A DNA stretch of 9,312 nt from positions 1-9,312 of the forward strand of contig DTSG01000391.1 of NCBI GenBank assembly GCA_012965455.1. The letters are read 5' to 3'. This document shows positions 7,576 to 9,312 of this stretch, in pieces (positions within the stretch are counted from its first letter, which is position 1; every line of letters begins with the position of its first letter). A program made the translations under genes and the position numbers. Below the pieces are notes generated by a model that ran no database searches, had not been told where the DNA came from, and saw only the letters and a list, made by a program, of their open reading frames with translations. The stretch comes from Planctomycetaceae bacterium (GTDB taxonomy: Bacteria; Planctomycetota; Planctomycetia; Pirellulales; Pirellulaceae).

Positions 7576-8000
7576 GAAAAAAACGATTGCGATTGAGCCT
7601 GCTGGTTGAACCTCCTGCGAGTGCGACGGGAGATATCGCTTTTAATCTGATTATTTTCTTTCTAGTTTGTGCCTCGGTACAACCTGATAGCGGGCGCGAG
7701 CAGTCGTTGCCGCGCAGTGACCAAAACTCCGCAGAGCAAACAGAAAACATCCAAGTACAGTTGACGCGGAATGCAGTCATGCTCAATGGAGCTATCATCA
7801 GACAAAATGATTTCGCAATCGCTTTAAGTCGATCGTTAAAAGGAAAAGTACGTCAAGAAGATCGCGTGGTGATTGTGCAGAGTAAACCGGACACGCCGTA
7901 TAGTCATTGGATCATTGTTACCGAGATGATTGATCGAGCCGGTGGTATCGTCACCATTCAAACAGAAGAGGTGCAAGAAATGGTTGTACCAAATTCGTAA
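7572..8000 (+). CDS. ExbD/TolR-family biopolymer transport protein (first copy)
   Basis: A 142-residue protein of typical ExbD/TolR length: short basic cytoplasmic N terminus (MRKKRLRLS), one transmembrane segment (about 20-37, GDIAFNLIIFFLVCASV) and a periplasmic domain. D21 sits where the proton-relay aspartate of ExbD/TolR lies (D25 in E. coli ExbD, D23 in TolR). The periplasmic part follows the family pattern: QVQLTRNAVMLNGAIIRQND, then VVIVQSKPDTPYSHWIIVTE, then IDRAGGIVTIQTEE. The usual Thr-Pro pair three residues before the aspartate is replaced by Ala-Thr-Gly. The GTG start overlaps the TGA of the ExbB-like gene by 4 nt, implying coupled translation and a stoichiometric complex. Next to it is a second ExbD-like gene. 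Confidence 0.95.
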   Translation: MRKKRLRLSLLVEPPASATGDIAFNLIIFFLVCASVQPDSGREQSLPRSDQNSAEQTENIQVQLTRNAVMLNGAIIRQNDFAIALSRSLKGKVRQEDRVVIVQSKPDTPYSHWIIVTEMIDRAGGIVTIQTEEVQEMVVPNS

Positions 8001-8003
8001 ATT

Positions 8004-8011
8004 GGGAGGAG
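8004..8011 (+). promoter_or_regulatory. Strong ribosome binding site for the second ExbD-like gene
   Basis: GGGAGGAG, 7 nt before ATG at 8019, is the strongest Shine-Dalgarno in the window. It fixes the start and suggests translation of this gene need not rely on coupling to the gene before it. Confidence 0.88.
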
Positions 8012-8018
8012 TTTCGCT

Positions 8019-8423
8019 ATGAAGATAAGTCGCCGCGCTTCCAAAGCGGATGTACCAAGTATGGCTATGGGTGATATTGCCTTCAACCTGTTGATCTTTT
8101 TTGTAATCTTAGCACGAGCGGAGGATGACAGTCATTTGCACTGGCAACCCGCCTCGGCCGTTGAGATTACCGCATCTGGTGCGGCTAGAGTGTCAGTGCT
8201 GATTGACAGCGATAACAAGTACTATATTAACGGACAACAAGTCGGTGAAACACAAATTGCTGGCGAAGTAGAATCACTGTTAGGTAATGCCGCTGCCGGC
8301 GAACGACGAGTTTTTTTTAAAGTTCATAAAGATGCGCAGGCTATGTATTTTGAACCGGCGATAGCGGCGATTAGTGAAGTTGGTGGGGATCTTGTCCATG
8401 TGTTGGAACAAAAAAAGGAATAG
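8019..8423 (+). CDS. ExbD/TolR-family biopolymer transport protein (second copy)
   Basis: A 134-residue protein with ExbD/TolR layout: basic N terminus (MKISRRASK), one transmembrane segment (about 18-33, GDIAFNLLIFFVILAR) with the putative proton-relay aspartate D19, and a periplasmic domain from about 35. The periplasmic part shows the family strands VSVLIDSDNKYYINGQQV, then RRVFFKVHKDAQAMYFEPAI, then ISEVGGDLVHV. It shares GDIAFNL[IL]IFF with the first copy but diverges strongly after the membrane, so the pair looks like an old duplication rather than a recent one. It starts 18 nt after the first copy. Two ExbD-like proteins beside one ExbB-like protein suggest a hetero-oligomeric motor. 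A T8 run at 8311-8318 lies in the coding region. Confidence 0.92.
   Translation: MKISRRASKADVPSMAMGDIAFNLLIFFVILARAEDDSHLHWQPASAVEITASGAARVSVLIDSDNKYYINGQQVGETQIAGEVESLLGNAAAGERRVFFKVHKDAQAMYFEPAIAAISEVGGDLVHVLEQKKE
8416..8420 (+). promoter_or_regulatory. Ribosome binding site (AGGAA) for the 166-residue membrane protein
   Basis: AGGAA lies at the very end of the second ExbD-like gene, 6 nt before ATG at 8427. Only three bases separate the preceding TAG from this ATG, so the two genes are probably translated in a coupled way. Confidence 0.65.
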
Positions 8424-8426
8424 ACC

Positions 8427-8927
8427 ATGAATAGTTCTGAGCAGAATAAAACACAAACCCAAGATAAAGGTATCGGCGGAATTACAGGCGATATTCGTAG
8501 TGTCAAACACAATGGAGCCGCATCGATTACCGAATTGCGGGAGTTTATAGGTAGTTTAAAGGGTCGGAAACCTCAGGAAGCGATGGAGATTGCCTCGAGC
8601 AACGGGTTAATTCGCGGGCTGATGATTTCCACAATCGGTTTTTTAGTGGTGCTATTTGTATTCACGGCGATCCCTTTTTATCTACACGAGGATGAAGTGG
8701 TGACACAACAAGGAATCACGCCAACCTCAAGAAATGCCCTCGATGCACAAGAATCAAACTCTGCAGCAGATGCTGGTACTCAAGTAGGAACAGATTCTTC
8801 ACAAAATCCAACAGCTCAGGGTGCAGAACTGTTGGACAAGCTTCAAGTCGGTGAAACGAAAACGGCGGACCCAGATGCGAACCCGCTTGATAGTCAATTC
8901 AATGACTTGTTAGATGGAATTGAATAG
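8427..8927 (+). CDS. Single-pass membrane protein of unknown function
   Basis: A 166-residue protein not recognised as a named family. It has a hydrophilic N-terminal part (about 1-61) containing ITELREFIGSLKGRKPQEAM, a predicted helical stretch; one strong transmembrane segment (about 64-86, LMISTIGFLVVLFVFTAIPFYL); and a polar, Ser/Ala/Asp/Glu/Gln-rich tail (about 88-166) ending in an acidic stretch (PLDSQFNDLLDGIE). R63 just before the span suggests N-in, C-out topology. The start is supported by AGGAA upstream and by the 3-nt gap after the second ExbD-like gene. Topology and position recall TolA/TonB-like linkers, which also have a short cytoplasmic part, one span and a periplasmic tail. 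The tail here is too short and lacks any recognisable TonB or TolA C-terminal domain, so that role is only a guess. Confidence 0.9.
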   Translation: MNSSEQNKTQTQDKGIGGITGDIRSVKHNGAASITELREFIGSLKGRKPQEAMEIASSNGLIRGLMISTIGFLVVLFVFTAIPFYLHEDEVVTQQGITPTSRNALDAQESNSAADAGTQVGTDSSQNPTAQGAELLDKLQVGETKTADPDANPLDSQFNDLLDGIE

Positions 8928-8941
8928 AGTCCGAGTTTAAT

Positions 8942-8948
8942 AGGTGGA
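8942..8948 (+). promoter_or_regulatory. Probable ribosome binding site for the TTG-started last gene
   Basis: AGGTGGA lies 6 nt before TTG at 8955 (9 nt before TTG at 8958). No ATG or GTG is available in frame nearby, so this site is the main evidence for choosing a TTG start. Confidence 0.55.
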
Positions 8949-8954
8949 ACTATT

Positions 8955-9312
8955 TTGTTGGAAACATGGCGCAACATTAATCGACGAACGCGGTGGACAG
9001 CTGTCGTAGTGGCTTTTGTTTGGTTTGCTGCCGTAATTGACTGGGTGTGGGGCGGATTATTACGAGATCACACGTTGATTTTTGCAGTCGCTGCCATAGC
9101 GATGGCAATCCGTATGCGGTTTGAATATCGTCGCCGCCATGAAAACATCATCCGCTTTTGGTTTGCATTCACGGTTGCTATACCGGTATTTTGGCAGGCG
9201 GGGATCTATTTTTCTGATTGGCTGGAGTTTGCCACACATACACCTGCACATACACACACACCATACACAGATGTATATACTGGGGTATTGAGAGGCTATA
9301 TCGCACGCGGGT
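8955..9312 (+). CDS. Multi-span membrane protein of unknown function (3' partial)
   Basis: The frame stays open from after the TAG at 8925-8927 to the window end, giving 119 complete codons from TTG at 8955; TTG at 8958 is an alternative start. The N terminus is basic (WRNINRRTRW). Three hydrophobic stretches follow: about 15-36 (VVVAFVWFAAVIDWVW, with D29 inside), about 40-54 (LIFAVAAIAMAI) and about 65-86 (FWFAFTVAIPVFWQAGIYF). A basic loop RMRFEYRRRH lies between the second and third. A Thr/His/Pro-rich stretch (residues 94-105, THTPAHTHTPYT) follows. The codons and positive-inside pattern look like a real inner-membrane protein. It starts 27 nt after the preceding gene and so probably belongs to the operon. 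I recognise no family. A shorter protein starting at an internal ATG (9102) would lose the first two spans and lacks a clear Shine-Dalgarno. Confidence 0.72.
   Translation, partial: MLETWRNINRRTRWTAVVVAFVWFAAVIDWVWGGLLRDHTLIFAVAAIAMAIRMRFEYRRRHENIIRFWFAFTVAIPVFWQAGIYFSDWLEFATHTPAHTHTPYTDVYTGVLRGYIARG
9233..9269 (+). repeat. CA-rich simple-sequence tract
   Basis: A run of alternating C/A dinucleotides with three interruptions lies inside the last gene and encodes THTPAHTHTPYT. The ACACAT and CATACAC words recur. Such tracts can vary in length by slippage; a dinucleotide change here would shift the frame. Confidence 0.7.

Noticed and set aside
8410..8416. A7 run as a programmed frameshift fusing the second ExbD-like gene to the next gene
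   Set aside because: Both shifted frames hit a stop within a few codons, so no fusion protein would result.
8928..8954. Terminator between the 166-residue protein and the last gene
   Set aside because: The 27-nt gap contains no stem-loop or T run.
9060..9257. Minus-strand open frame beginning MCMCRCMC
   Set aside because: The Cys/Met pattern is simply the reverse complement of the CA-rich tract. The plus-strand frame has membrane spans and a ribosome site.

Overview
The window most likely comes from a bacterium of the phylum Planctomycetota, probably near the Pirellulales. This is an inference from gene content and order: a giant secreted-type TPR and beta-domain protein followed directly by an ExbB/TolQ-type channel subunit, two ExbD/TolR-type subunits and a small single-pass membrane protein. 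Base composition is moderate. No rRNA or other phylogenetic marker is present, so the placement is not proven.

All genes lie on the + strand and look like one co-directional operon. (1) Positions 1-6464 hold the 3' part of a giant gene whose start lies upstream of the window; at least 2153 codons are visible. The protein runs: N-terminal alpha-solenoid and TPR region, a first beta module, a second Ig-like module that appears to be split by inserted carbohydrate-binding-like domains, further Ig-like modules with acidic DxDxDxS loops, a six-residue tandem repeat, and a C-terminal TPR array. (2) 6505-7575 is an ExbB/TolQ/MotA-family channel protein with a cleavable signal peptide and a long acidic linker. 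(3) 7572-8000 and (4) 8019-8423 are two successive ExbD/TolR-like proteins that keep the membrane aspartate. (5) 8427-8927 is a small single-span membrane protein of unknown function. (6) 8955 to the window end is the start of a further, multi-span membrane protein of unknown function, cut by the window edge.

Spacing is tight: 40 nt after the giant gene, a 4-nt GTGA overlap, then 18, 3 and 27 nt. No terminator or convincing internal promoter is seen, which fits co-transcription from a promoter upstream of the window. The likely common theme is a proton-motive-force-driven inner-membrane motor (one ExbB-like plus two ExbD-like subunits) coupled to a very large envelope or periplasmic TPR/sugar-binding-like protein. 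In architecture this resembles Tol-Pal (which has its own periplasmic TPR protein, CpoB) and the AglRQS motor of Myxococcus (one TolQ-like, two TolR-like). That functional link is inference from gene order. The most notable observation is the nested domain insertion inside the giant protein.
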